A stretch of 20,716 nucleotides of DNA from Acidobacteriota bacterium (GTDB lineage: Bacteria > Acidobacteriota > Terriglobia > Terriglobales > Acidobacteriaceae). Below are positions 1-6,737 of the stretch, one piece after another. Position 1 is the stretch's first letter; every line of letters begins with the position of its first letter. Where the stretch lies: the NCBI GenBank assembly GCA_021779695.1, contig JAJYAE010000040.1, positions 1 through 20,716 on the forward strand, given 5' to 3'. The notes beneath the pieces were generated by a model that did no database searches, was not told the DNA's origin, and saw nothing but the letters and a program-made list of their open reading frames with translations. Position numbers and translations under genes: made by a program.

Positions 1-248
1 ATGGGATCGACCTCGAGCTCACAGGATCGATCTGCGGCCCTGCGCATTACCGGGACTGAGGCCCGCATCACCCCCAACATCGCAAAGAGAAATTCCGGGT
101 AGAGCTTGCCCAGTTGCGGGTGATACCAGACCGCGCGCACCCGTTCCGTAAGCGGGCCTCGCGTCAATGAGAGAACCGTGCGCAACCGTTGGCTGCGTCC
201 GATCACCCCGGAGCCGGCTGCCGCACTCGCCGTAGGATGGTCTGTCAC
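1..248 (-). CDS. Heme-oxygenase-like iron-containing redox enzyme, N-terminal part (runs off the window)
   Basis: An open frame runs from a GTG at 248-246 to the window edge: 82 codons and no stop. The first residues are low-complexity (MTDHPTASAAAGSG). They are followed by a helical stretch with the phrases VWYHPQLGKLYPEFLFAM and GVMRASVPVMRRAADR. From memory, this 'HP.L..LYPE.L...-IRASVPLM' pattern marks the first helices of TENA/heme-oxygenase-fold proteins annotated as iron-containing redox enzymes. The metal ligands of that family lie further on and are outside the window. The GTG sits 9 nt after the stop of the 67-residue peptide gene, in the same frame, with a strong SD (AAGGGGAG) overlapping that stop, so translation is probably coupled. 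In context it may be a tailoring oxidase or lyase of the peptide made by its neighbours; that role is inference. No alternative family was recognised, but only about a third of the protein can be seen. Confidence 0.6.
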   Translation of the reverse strand, partial: MTDHPTASAAAGSGVIGRSQRLRTVLSLTRGPLTERVRAVWYHPQLGKLYPEFLFAMLGVMRASVPVMRRAADRSCELEVDP

Positions 249-251
249 AGG

Positions 252-259
252 CTCCCCTT
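252..259 (-). promoter_or_regulatory. Shine-Dalgarno of the redox-enzyme gene, overlapping the peptide stop codon
   Basis: On the minus strand the sequence AAGGGGAG begins inside the TAA stop of the 67-residue peptide and ends 3 nt before the GTG start of the next gene. The G-rich core is well placed for initiation. The first in-frame codon upstream of this GTG that is not sense is the peptide stop itself. This fixes the GTG as the earliest possible start and suggests coupling. Confidence 0.6.
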
Positions 260-461
260 ACACCGCCATGGTTCCCATGCGATGTGAGTTGCCAACCTGC
301 ACCTTACGGTTAAAGAAGTCGTCTCCCAGCTTTACGCGCACTGAGATCAGTGCATCCACTTCGGCTGTACTCAGCTGATTGATACTGTTCATTTCATCCG
401 CAGTCAGGGAATGTTGAATCTCAATGAGACCTGCCGCTTGCAGGCGCTCGAAGTTGTTCAT
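258..461 (-). CDS. Candidate RiPP precursor peptide, cysteine-free (67 aa)
   Basis: This 67-residue peptide starts at an ATG with an AAAGG Shine-Dalgarno 7 nt upstream. Residues 1-45 look like a helical, acidic leader: AGLIEIQ, then LTADEMNSINQLSTAEVDAL, then ISVRVKLG. The last 20 or so residues, after G46, change character: two adjacent Phe, basic residues, then GNSHRMGTMAV. There is no Cys anywhere. Ser and Thr in the tail are limited to S59 and T64. The gene lies between a lanthipeptide-type dehydratase and a redox enzyme, all on one strand, with 117 nt and 9 nt gaps. Position and leader-plus-tail layout fit a modified-peptide precursor. A small accessory protein of the dehydratase is the main alternative. 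No named precursor family was recognised with certainty. Existence as a gene is well supported; the role is inferred. Confidence 0.7.
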   Translation of the reverse strand: MNNFERLQAAGLIEIQHSLTADEMNSINQLSTAEVDALISVRVKLGDDFFNRKVQVGNSHRMGTMAV

Positions 462-526
462 GGCTTCGCCTTTCGTGTCTTAACGGACATTCGTGCGCTG
501 GGGGAGTGGGAAGAACGCGACGTGCT

Positions 527-549
527 CCAGATGGTAGCACGCCATCTGG
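527..549 (-). promoter_or_regulatory. Intercistronic hairpin before the peptide gene
   Basis: The arms CCAGATGG and CCATCTGG form a perfect 8-bp stem around a 7-nt loop, in the 117-nt gap between the dehydratase stop and the peptide start. The following minus-strand bases have no T-run, so it is not a classical terminator. An mRNA-stabilising or processing element that changes the peptide-to-enzyme ratio is possible. Only the inverted repeat is observed. Confidence 0.45.
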
Positions 550-578
550 CAGGGCGCAATTCATTCGTTTGAAAGCTG

Positions 579-2228
579 TTAAGTTGGCCAAAAAATGGCA
601 GACAGAAGGCTCGGAACTTGAACCTCGTTGAGCTGGTGAGGGGTGAGCGCACGGATTTTGCGCAGGACGGCCTCCTCGGGGGAACAAGAGAGAAATCGTG
701 GCGCGAGCGCCCGACCGGAGTTGCTTGCAAGGGTCCGCGAGCGGGGCAGTGCCGTGAACCGCGGGATGTGCAGACGCAGCAGGGCTCTCGTCTCCGTGCG
801 TAGGACAGCCTTCGGTACGGCTCTGCGTCCGGGCTCTCGCATTGTGCTCCGCATGCATGCCCAACGAAATTGTGCGCTTCGAAGTGACGTTGCTTGCAAT
901 GAACGGCTTAGTAGAATGCCGTAGCTAAGGGTATCGCGCAGAATAATGCGTGGAGCGTGCTGGCGCTCAAGCGCCCACCGCCATGCAGTTTGCGGAGCAA
1001 CGAGGGCCTCACGGCAGCGCATGAGTGCGTGCGCGGCCTCTCGATAACCATGCATCAGAAGCGGCAGGGCCTCAAGTGGCGTGGCATCCGGTGGTGTGTT
1101 GCCGTGATCCGCAAGGGCTGCCGGCACCATCTGAACCTGGCAGCCTCGACCGGGGCGAGTGGACCAGCAGGGAATCTTGATCTGCGGCACGGCTGCGGCT
1201 CTTCCAAAGAGTCCTGACGTGTCTGGTGAAGATGCAGAAAGTGGGCCGGGCAGCAGCCCGGTAGCCAGGATGTCCTTGATCACTCCGGCGAAGGGCTGTT
1301 GCGCGTGCAATCTATTCGAGGCTTCAGATCTTTCAAGCGGCGTTGCAAGCGTTTCGGCGTCGAACAGCGCGGGACCGCCGCAGGTGGCCATGACATTGCC
1401 CATGTGCAGGTCGGTCAGCCTCGCATGTTCTGCGAGACACAACATTGCACCCGCGGCTCGCCAGTAATGGCTCGCTTCTGAGGAATCCTTATGCCAGTCG
1501 TGCAAATGTTCACACGGCTGCAACGACGCGACCCACCCATATCGTCCATGGGAGCCGGCGAGCGTCTCGGCGGAATGAAGCTGGAGCGAAGAATTTGCAT
1601 TGACCGCGCGCACCAGGTGGTTCCACAGCCATTCGCCCGTGACAGGACGAGGCTTGTAATAGATGCAGCGTCCATCGCGAAAGAGGAGCCGCAACACAAC
1701 GTGAGCACCGTCATGCAGATCTGATTGAGACGGAGTGAGCGATGCGAGGCTGGGGAGAGTCGAGTAACCAAGCCATGCCGCAAGGCGCGACGCATCGTTT
1801 TGCAGCCTGCGATGAAATACGGCGATTGCATCAACCCACTCGGCGATTGCACTTTTTATAAGTCCAGGCAGCACTGGGAATTGATCCGCGAGTTGCGCCG
1901 CTGTGGCGTCCGGATCGTCGGCCAGGATCTGTGCCACCATTCCTGTAAGCCTCTTCTGCAGCAAGTCGGTCCATCCGCTTGTTTCCGTGCCCTCGGTGGC
2001 GCGAGTCGCCCGCTCAGTAGTCAGGCGCAGATTCAGTTCCCGCCGAGCCATTTCCATCCAGGATTCGAGCAAGAGTTGCGGTGGGCACTCCGGTGCATCT
2101 GCTTCGCTCGACTCAGACTCCGGGGACTCAGGATGGGGGATCAGCGAGCCGTGGTAACCCAACACGAATGGCTCAGAGTGCGTGACACATTCGGGTCCAG
2201 GCCCTACCGCTTCTGCAGAGTGTCGCAT
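579..2228 (-). CDS. Stand-alone LanM-type (DUF4135) lanthipeptide dehydratase lacking the LanC cyclase domain
   Basis: This 549-residue protein matches the class II lanthipeptide dehydratase domain, which phosphorylates Ser/Thr on a leader-bearing peptide and then eliminates phosphate to give dehydroalanine or dehydrobutyrine. Visible active-site elements are YYKPRP with K192; LTDLHMGNV with D273, H275 and N278; LFDAET with D290; and RIILRDTLSY with R427 and T433. The D-x-H-x2-N order, the 17-residue D-to-D spacing and the 6-residue R-to-T spacing equal those of the catalytic residues reported for CylM. LanM proteins are usually around 900-1100 residues with a C-terminal zinc-binding LanC domain. 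Here the protein ends just after the ILR/LTPHQL helix that closes the dehydratase domain, and no LanC sequence follows in any frame. The ATG lies 25 nt after the upstream phosphatase stop with an AGGTAG-like SD. A Pro/Glu/Ser-rich N-terminus (residues 28-50) may be linker. Confidence 0.85.
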   Translation of the reverse strand: MRHSAEAVGPGPECVTHSEPFVLGYHGSLIPHPESPESESSEADAPECPPQLLLESWMEMARRELNLRLTTERATRATEGTETSGWTDLLQKRLTGMVAQILADDPDATAAQLADQFPVLPGLIKSAIAEWVDAIAVFHRRLQNDASRLAAWLGYSTLPSLASLTPSQSDLHDGAHVVLRLLFRDGRCIYYKPRPVTGEWLWNHLVRAVNANSSLQLHSAETLAGSHGRYGWVASLQPCEHLHDWHKDSSEASHYWRAAGAMLCLAEHARLTDLHMGNVMATCGGPALFDAETLATPLERSEASNRLHAQQPFAGVIKDILATGLLPGPLSASSPDTSGLFGRAAAVPQIKIPCWSTRPGRGCQVQMVPAALADHGNTPPDATPLEALPLLMHGYREAAHALMRCREALVAPQTAWRWALERQHAPRIILRDTLSYGILLSRSLQATSLRSAQFRWACMRSTMREPGRRAVPKAVLRTETRALLRLHIPRFTALPRSRTLASNSGRALAPRFLSCSPEEAVLRKIRALTPHQLNEVQVPSLLSAIFWPT

Positions 2229-2253
2229 GCCGTTCTACCTGATTCGCTTCATT

Positions 2254-4023
2254 TCAATCGTGATGTGGCATTGGGAGTTCGGCTGGCATGCCTTGGTTAT
2301 TCTTTTCATCGCTGGTCGGCCTTCGATATCTCACCAGCAGGAGCGTAATGTCGTCCGATTGGCTGGCACCGCGCGTGAACTTCTGTACAGCCTGCAAGAC
2401 CGCGTGCTGCATTGTGTCCAGCGGCATGGAATGGCAATCGGCAAGTGTTCCCCACAGCCCCGAAACTTCAAACAGCTTCCGATCTGGATCTTGTGCTTCA
2501 GTCATGCCATCACTGAAGAGAACAAGAGTATCGTCTGGCTCGAGCTGCATCCTGCCCGCTGTGTACTCTGCTTGAGGCAGCAGCCCAACGGGAAGTGAGC
2601 CTTCTGTGTAGAGTTCGCTTATTTGGCCGCGTCGCATCAGCAGCGGTGAAGGATGCCCGGCCATGACGTATTGAAAGAGACCGTCACGGTCGAGCAGGCC
2701 AGCAAAAAGAGTGGCGTACCGGCCGACCTCTCGATGGCGACAAAGCAATCGATTGAGGTGGTGAAGGACATTGACAGGGTCGGCGCCCATGGCGATTCCA
2801 GACAATGCTCCTTGCAACATGGTGGTCACCAGCGCGGCTCCCAATCCTTTGCCCGAGACGTCCGCGATAACAAATGCCACGCAGTCCTCATTCACTGGGA
2901 AGACGTCAAAGTAATCGCCTCCCACCTCATGGCAGGGGCGATGGACACCCGTTACCGCCAGATGAGGAAAGTCCTTCAGGCCCTTCGGCAGAAAGGCCTG
3001 TTGAATCTCGCGCGCAATTGTCAACTCTTGTTCAAGCCTCTGGCGCTCGCGTTCACGAGCCACCAGTCGCGCATTATCCAGAATGCTGGCGGACTCAGCA
3101 GCGAGTGCGTCGAGGATCTTCCGATCCATGGCAGAAAATGCGGCAGTTTGCCTGGAATCGAGATACAGCACCCCCAGAAGCTCATTTCGATTCGGGAGCA
3201 ACGGGCGCTCCAGGTCGAGGCGAGTTCTGCCATAAAGAGGAATGGCAACAACTGCGCGCAGGCTCTGCATCACCACGCTCTCTGCTTCCTTCAAGTCAAG
3301 ATTTGCAAGGTTCAGATCCTCTGTGATCAAGCTGGACTGTTGGCGAATCGCCTGGCTGATGACTGTGTGGCTGGGACTGAGAGCCGCCGGTGGCAGACTC
3401 TCTCCGCTGCTATTTCGCGCCAGGCGGACGCGCATGTCGCCTTCAGCGTCTGGCTCAACGAGCAGTCCGCGATCCGCATGCGTAATGGCGATCGCGTGAT
3501 CCATCATGGAACTTAAAACGGAGTCGAGTGGGAGCTGCGAGTGCAGGAGTGAGGTGGCTTGGAGAAGCATATTCAGTCTGCTCAAGCCGCTGCTTGAAAT
3601 CGATCCTGTGATGTCAGAGATCGCGCCAATGCTTGTCAGCAGGTTGGCGACTGTGTCATTCGACTCCAGCGTAGGGGACGACGGACAGTGGAATAGAATT
3701 CGGTAGCAGTCGCCGACGCCGAAAGTAATTGCGTCGCCATCCTCCAGAAGTTTCTGCCCCACCCTGATGCCATTGACGAAAATGCCGTAACGATTGCCGC
3801 AGTCCTCAAGCCGACAGCCCTCTTTGCCAGAGACAATCAAGGCGCAGCGTCGCGAAATGCGGCCGTCGGGCAACTGCAGGTGATTCTCGCCAGTGCCGCT
3901 CCGGCCAATCAGAAAAGGAGAATGGGTGAGGGGAACGCGCCGACAGGTCTGATCGGGAGCGATCACCTCAAGAATCGTCTCTGATTGAGAAGAGAAACTG
4001 TTCATGCCAATGAGTGGGCTCAT
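2254..4023 (-). CDS. FHA-GAF-SpoIIE/PP2C signalling phosphatase
   Basis: This 589-residue cytoplasmic protein has an FHA domain at about residues 15-112 (FLIGRSGTGENHLQLPD, ISRRCALI, GIFVNG), a GAF domain at about 150-315 and a coiled linker at about 320-350. A SpoIIE-type PP2C serine/threonine phosphatase domain covers about 360-567. Its metal and catalytic motifs are all present: GGDYFD (368-373), ADVSGKG (387-393), YATLFAG, LFSDGMTEA (502-510) and SDDITLL (556-562). Such proteins are known to dephosphorylate anti-sigma antagonists or similar switches; FHA binds phosphothreonine and GAF senses a ligand. The ATG at 4023 was chosen because AAGGAG lies exactly 7 nt upstream. An in-frame ATG at 4095 and the adjacent ATG at 4026 are possible but worse placed. 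It is the first gene of the minus-strand block that leads into the dehydratase (25-nt gap). A regulatory role for the peptide genes is inferred from position only. Confidence 0.93.
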   Translation of the reverse strand: MSPLIGMNSFSSQSETILEVIAPDQTCRRVPLTHSPFLIGRSGTGENHLQLPDGRISRRCALIVSGKEGCRLEDCGNRYGIFVNGIRVGQKLLEDGDAITFGVGDCYRILFHCPSSPTLESNDTVANLLTSIGAISDITGSISSSGLSRLNMLLQATSLLHSQLPLDSVLSSMMDHAIAITHADRGLLVEPDAEGDMRVRLARNSSGESLPPAALSPSHTVISQAIRQQSSLITEDLNLANLDLKEAESVVMQSLRAVVAIPLYGRTRLDLERPLLPNRNELLGVLYLDSRQTAAFSAMDRKILDALAAESASILDNARLVARERERQRLEQELTIAREIQQAFLPKGLKDFPHLAVTGVHRPCHEVGGDYFDVFPVNEDCVAFVIADVSGKGLGAALVTTMLQGALSGIAMGADPVNVLHHLNRLLCRHREVGRYATLFAGLLDRDGLFQYVMAGHPSPLLMRRGQISELYTEGSLPVGLLPQAEYTAGRMQLEPDDTLVLFSDGMTEAQDPDRKLFEVSGLWGTLADCHSMPLDTMQHAVLQAVQKFTRGASQSDDITLLLVRYRRPTSDEKNNQGMPAELPMPHHD

Positions 4024-4722
4024 CATAGCACTCCTTGCGCTGGAAAATGGGAATACCTGATGTGCCGTCGAGCCGGGTTGACTCAGTGGAGCCATCGAGA
4101 ACGGCCAGGGGGCGATGGATGGAGCATCAGATAGGATCCCTCTGGTTCCACTTATGATTCAGATACCGTCGTCGTAGCAGGACGACAGTGAGCTTGTTAT
4201 CAAGATCCATCCTCGGCAGGAATGCAAGATACCGTCCCGATTTCGGTCGATCCACGCATACCCATTTTCTCCATCGCATAAAGCTTCGTTGAAGCGATGC
4301 GGCCGTTTCGAATTCGGCCAGGCTCTTTTGTCCCTGCAGGGCCAAGCCCTTCTGGGATCGCCAGAGCGGCTCCGCTGCTGTCAGCTTGAAGCCGAGCCGG
4401 CTTACAGATTGTGATATCGAAGCAGGACCACGCAGATCTACCTGCACAACACCCGTGCGTTTCGAGATCTGCGCTCAACCAAGTAGAAACAGGCGCGGCA
4501 GCTGGTTCCATTCCGGATCTTACTACTCGCTCTGTAACGGAATGTGAAGTTAAATGCCGGAGGGAAGGCTTGAGGGTTGCCACTCGCAGGCAATTTGACA
4601 AGTGTAAACGCCACTGTGCTTCTGGCATGATGCGGGATAGACATCATGATGCGGGCTCCGGCTCATGGACCCGTTCGATCTCACGCTTGAAAATTGGTAT
4701 TGAACTACCTGCGATCAATGAT
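4024..4722. other. About 0.7-kb region without a convincing gene
   Basis: This stretch lies between the phosphatase start and the stop of the metallo-hydrolase, both on the minus strand. It should contain the promoter of the dehydratase operon, but no clear -35/-10 pair was found on the minus strand. A 106-codon minus-strand frame (4127-4447, GTG start) and a 142-codon overlapping one (4200-4628) show no recognisable domain. A plus-strand TTGACA at 4595-4600 has no good -10 partner. Confidence 0.5.
4031..4036 (-). promoter_or_regulatory. Shine-Dalgarno deciding the phosphatase start
   Basis: A perfect AAGGAG on the minus strand lies 7 nt before the ATG at 4023 and 4 nt before the adjacent ATG at 4026. 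The longer frame that starts at 4095 has no comparable site. Confidence 0.75.
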
Positions 4723-5718
4723 TCAGCGCCACCACTCTGATCGCAACTCCTCGTCGTTTACGACCTCTGTAGGGATGCCAGGAGTTGGCGACCATAACTT
4801 CAGTCCTTCAACAGCCCAGATCTTCTCAATTGGCTCAGTCCAGTCATGCAGTGCAAGATCGAATAATCCCCAGTGAATTGGCATCAACAATCCAAAGCCA
4901 CCCAACGCCCGGAAGCTGCGCACCGCACCTTCCGGACCCATGTGAATGTCTGCCCAGAGTGGATTGGAAGCTCCGATTTCGAGCATGGTCAGGTCGAATG
5001 GGCCAAACTTGTCTCCAATGTCGTGGAAACCCTGCCACTCCCCTGAATCCGCACCGTAGTAAATGCGGTGGCGGGCTCCAATGATGGCGAACGATGCCCA
5101 CAGCGTTTCAAAGCGATTGAAGAGGCTTCGGCCTGAAAAGTGTCGCGCGGGCAACGCTGTCACCTGCAGCGAACCCACGGCAACACTGTCCATCCAGTCC
5201 AATTCCCGGCAACTTGACACTGGTACACCGAACTTCTTCAGAATCGTGCCAACGCCGAGTGGCGTGATCCATTGAGCGTGCCGGAACGCCGGAAGGCCCG
5301 CCATTGTTCGCACTGTTTGTGCACCCAGGTGATCGTAGTGATCGTGCGAGACAACGACTGCATCGATTTCGGGAATCTTCTCCAGTTCCAGGGGTGCCGG
5401 AAAGAATCGCCTCGGACCGCTCCAGGTTGTTGGGGAAGCACGTTCTTCCCACACTGGATCGATCAGGATACGCACTCTGTCGATTTCTAGAATTGATGTG
5501 GCATGCCCCATCCAAGTGATGCGCAGGTCAGTGCGGGGAGGTGTCGAGTAGATATCAGCATCCGTGCGGAGCGGACCCGGAGCGCCTTGTGGCGATCTGG
5601 CTTTTGCTCCGAAAAAGAATTCAGGTCCAACTTTGAAAATGGTGCTGAGGCCGCCGACCTGGGTTGGTACCGGATTCAGGAACTGACGTCCTCGGCGCTG
5701 GGCAGATTTGAGCAACAT
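4723..5718 (-). CDS. MBL-fold metallo-hydrolase (UlaG / NAPE-PLD-like)
   Basis: This 331-residue protein has the metallo-beta-lactamase fold of the subgroup that resembles UlaG lactonases and NAPE-type phospholipase D. Residues 66-89 carry the entry strand (ITWMGHATSILEID, then ILIDPVW). The metal-binding HxHxDH motif is SHDHYDHLG, with H125, H127, D129 and H130. Further expected ligands are H193 (PARHFSGR), D224 (YGADSGEW) and H282 (PIHWGLFD). These would coordinate two metal ions and activate water for ester, lactone or phosphodiester hydrolysis; the substrate cannot be told from sequence. No signal peptide is evident, although residues 1-30 are basic and hydrophobic. The gene appears monocistronic: 0.7 kb separates it from the phosphatase and a decayed region lies upstream. 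The start ATG has only a weak GAGG further upstream. Confidence 0.92.
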   Translation of the reverse strand: MLLKSAQRRGRQFLNPVPTQVGGLSTIFKVGPEFFFGAKARSPQGAPGPLRTDADIYSTPPRTDLRITWMGHATSILEIDRVRILIDPVWEERASPTTWSGPRRFFPAPLELEKIPEIDAVVVSHDHYDHLGAQTVRTMAGLPAFRHAQWITPLGVGTILKKFGVPVSSCRELDWMDSVAVGSLQVTALPARHFSGRSLFNRFETLWASFAIIGARHRIYYGADSGEWQGFHDIGDKFGPFDLTMLEIGASNPLWADIHMGPEGAVRSFRALGGFGLLMPIHWGLFDLALHDWTEPIEKIWAVEGLKLWSPTPGIPTEVVNDEELRSEWWR

Positions 5719-5817
5719 ATGGATCTGATGGTCCTCGAAGAAGATCGATCCAATAAATGAGCACGAAGATGCTCAAACAAAAAACTGATGGGAGTAGGGA
5801 AGAGCGGCGTGAGCACG

Positions 5818-5886
5818 AGGTATAAGATTGCGCTCGCTGAATCGACCAACGAGAGGTCGCAACACATCTTCAGGAAGATTGGATTT
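5818..5886 (+). pseudogene. Possible C-terminal scrap of a GNAT acetyltransferase
   Basis: Within a plus-strand frame that begins at 5788, the phrase AESTNERSQHIFRKIGF closely resembles the end of a GNAT acetyltransferase fold ('..N..S..I..KLGF'). Nothing before it encodes the acetyl-CoA binding part, and what follows does not continue the family. It is fused in frame to the Fic remnant downstream. The match is short, so this is tentative; chance similarity is the alternative. Confidence 0.3.
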
Positions 5887-5994
5887 GCTGTTGGCCTGCC
5901 CGGCTTTGTATCCGTGAGATTGCTCGTGCAGCGCGGCGGTGAAGGGCCTGAGGGGCCTGGTTCAATCAACCCACTGCACACCGGATGCTCCAAG

Positions 5995-6546
5995 GCACCG
6001 GTGCCTGCAATCACTCGCGCCGGCACCGCTCACCTCTAATTTGAATCCATTCACCCGTTCGAAGACGGCAACGGTTGCATCGGCCGTGCTATCGCCGGGA
6101 AGGCTGCTGTGCGGACTTTGGGTCAGCCCGTCCTTTTCGTCCTGGCGAACGCGATTCTTGCTCATCAAAGACGCGACGATGACGCTTTGGAAAGGGCCAA
6201 TCGGGGAATCGACTTGGCAAAATGGCTCATTTGGTTCGCCGGAATCGCGCTTGAAGCCCAGCGGCGCAGCATCGCGCAGGGTGAGTCCGTCACCATGAAA
6301 ACCAAGCTGCTGGACCGTTTGCACGGTACGATCAACGCACTCCAGAAGAAGGCTCATTTGCACATCTTCGAAGAAGGCATTGAAGGATTCAAAGTTGGTC
6401 TGAGTGCCGGGAACTGCATGACCATCACAGGGGTATCTCCGGCTACAGCCAACCGCGATCTTGCCGGCCTCGTTGAAAGAGTTGTTCTAGTTCATTCGGG
6501 CGAGCTTCAACAAGCACGCTGCGCGCTCGGGCTTCAGAAAGTTTAG
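5995..6546 (+). pseudogene. Decayed Fic-family protein, C-terminal part with an in-frame stop
   Basis: In one frame the sequence reads PAITRAGTAHL, stop (TAA, 6037-6039), FESIHPFEDGNG, then CIGRAIAGKA. This is the Fic active-site region that normally reads HLYFESIHPFEDGNGR. The stop thus appears to be a Tyr codon changed by one base, and the Arg after GNG is Cys. Fic proteins transfer AMP (or another group) to target hydroxyls, and the HPFxDGNGR loop is their catalytic core. After the motif the frame stays open for about 150 codons and ends in a winged-helix-like tail (GVSPATANRDLAGLVER, GELQQAR), as in larger Fic proteins. The N-terminal part, including any inhibitory helix, is missing. It is a recent-looking pseudogene: one stop, one motif mutation, the rest intact. 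A short ATG-started product (6109-6546) lacking the active site could still be made but would be inactive. Confidence 0.8.
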
Positions 6547-6680
6547 AACGCGGTCTCCGCTTTGGATCATGGAATAGGGGTTCTTCCACGTATCGTTACA
6601 GCTTTCACCGGGCCAGGTGGATGCTGACCACTGTGCTCACCGGATGGGGCAGAAATTATCGGGGCTGAACAGGCGCGGTA

Positions 6681-6717
6681 CAAAGAACAAGGGCCGGCTG
6701 CCTGAGGGCAACCGGCC
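6681..6717 (-). terminator. Intrinsic terminator of the small secreted protein gene
   Basis: On the minus strand GGCCGGTTGCC, loop CTCA, GGCAGCCGGCC forms an 11-bp stem with a single T-G wobble. It is followed by the T-rich CTTGTTCTTTG. It starts about 20 nt after the stop of the 143-residue protein gene. Confidence 0.7.
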
Positions 6718-6737
6718 ACGGCATTGTGAAGAGATGT

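Noticed and set aside
1..40. Restriction-site-rich start (XhoI, SacI, ClaI-like sites) suggesting vector
   Set aside because: The minus-strand frame of the redox enzyme reads through it without a break and it matches no polylinker I know, so genomic origin is simpler.
421..864. 147-codon minus-strand frame overlapping the dehydratase and peptide genes
   Set aside because: It is rich in Arg, Pro and Ala, shows no domain, and conflicts with two frames that have clear protein features.
4024..4095. Longer phosphatase start at 4095
   Set aside because: The ATG at 4023 has a perfect AAGGAG at 7 nt, and the FHA domain begins well after it.
4127..4447. 106-codon GTG-started minus-strand frame upstream of the phosphatase
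   Set aside because: No Shine-Dalgarno, no domain, and overlapping frames of similar length; kept only as a note in the intergenic entry.
4595..4600. TTGACA on the plus strand as a promoter
   Set aside because: No acceptable -10 at 16-18 nt and no plus-strand gene downstream.
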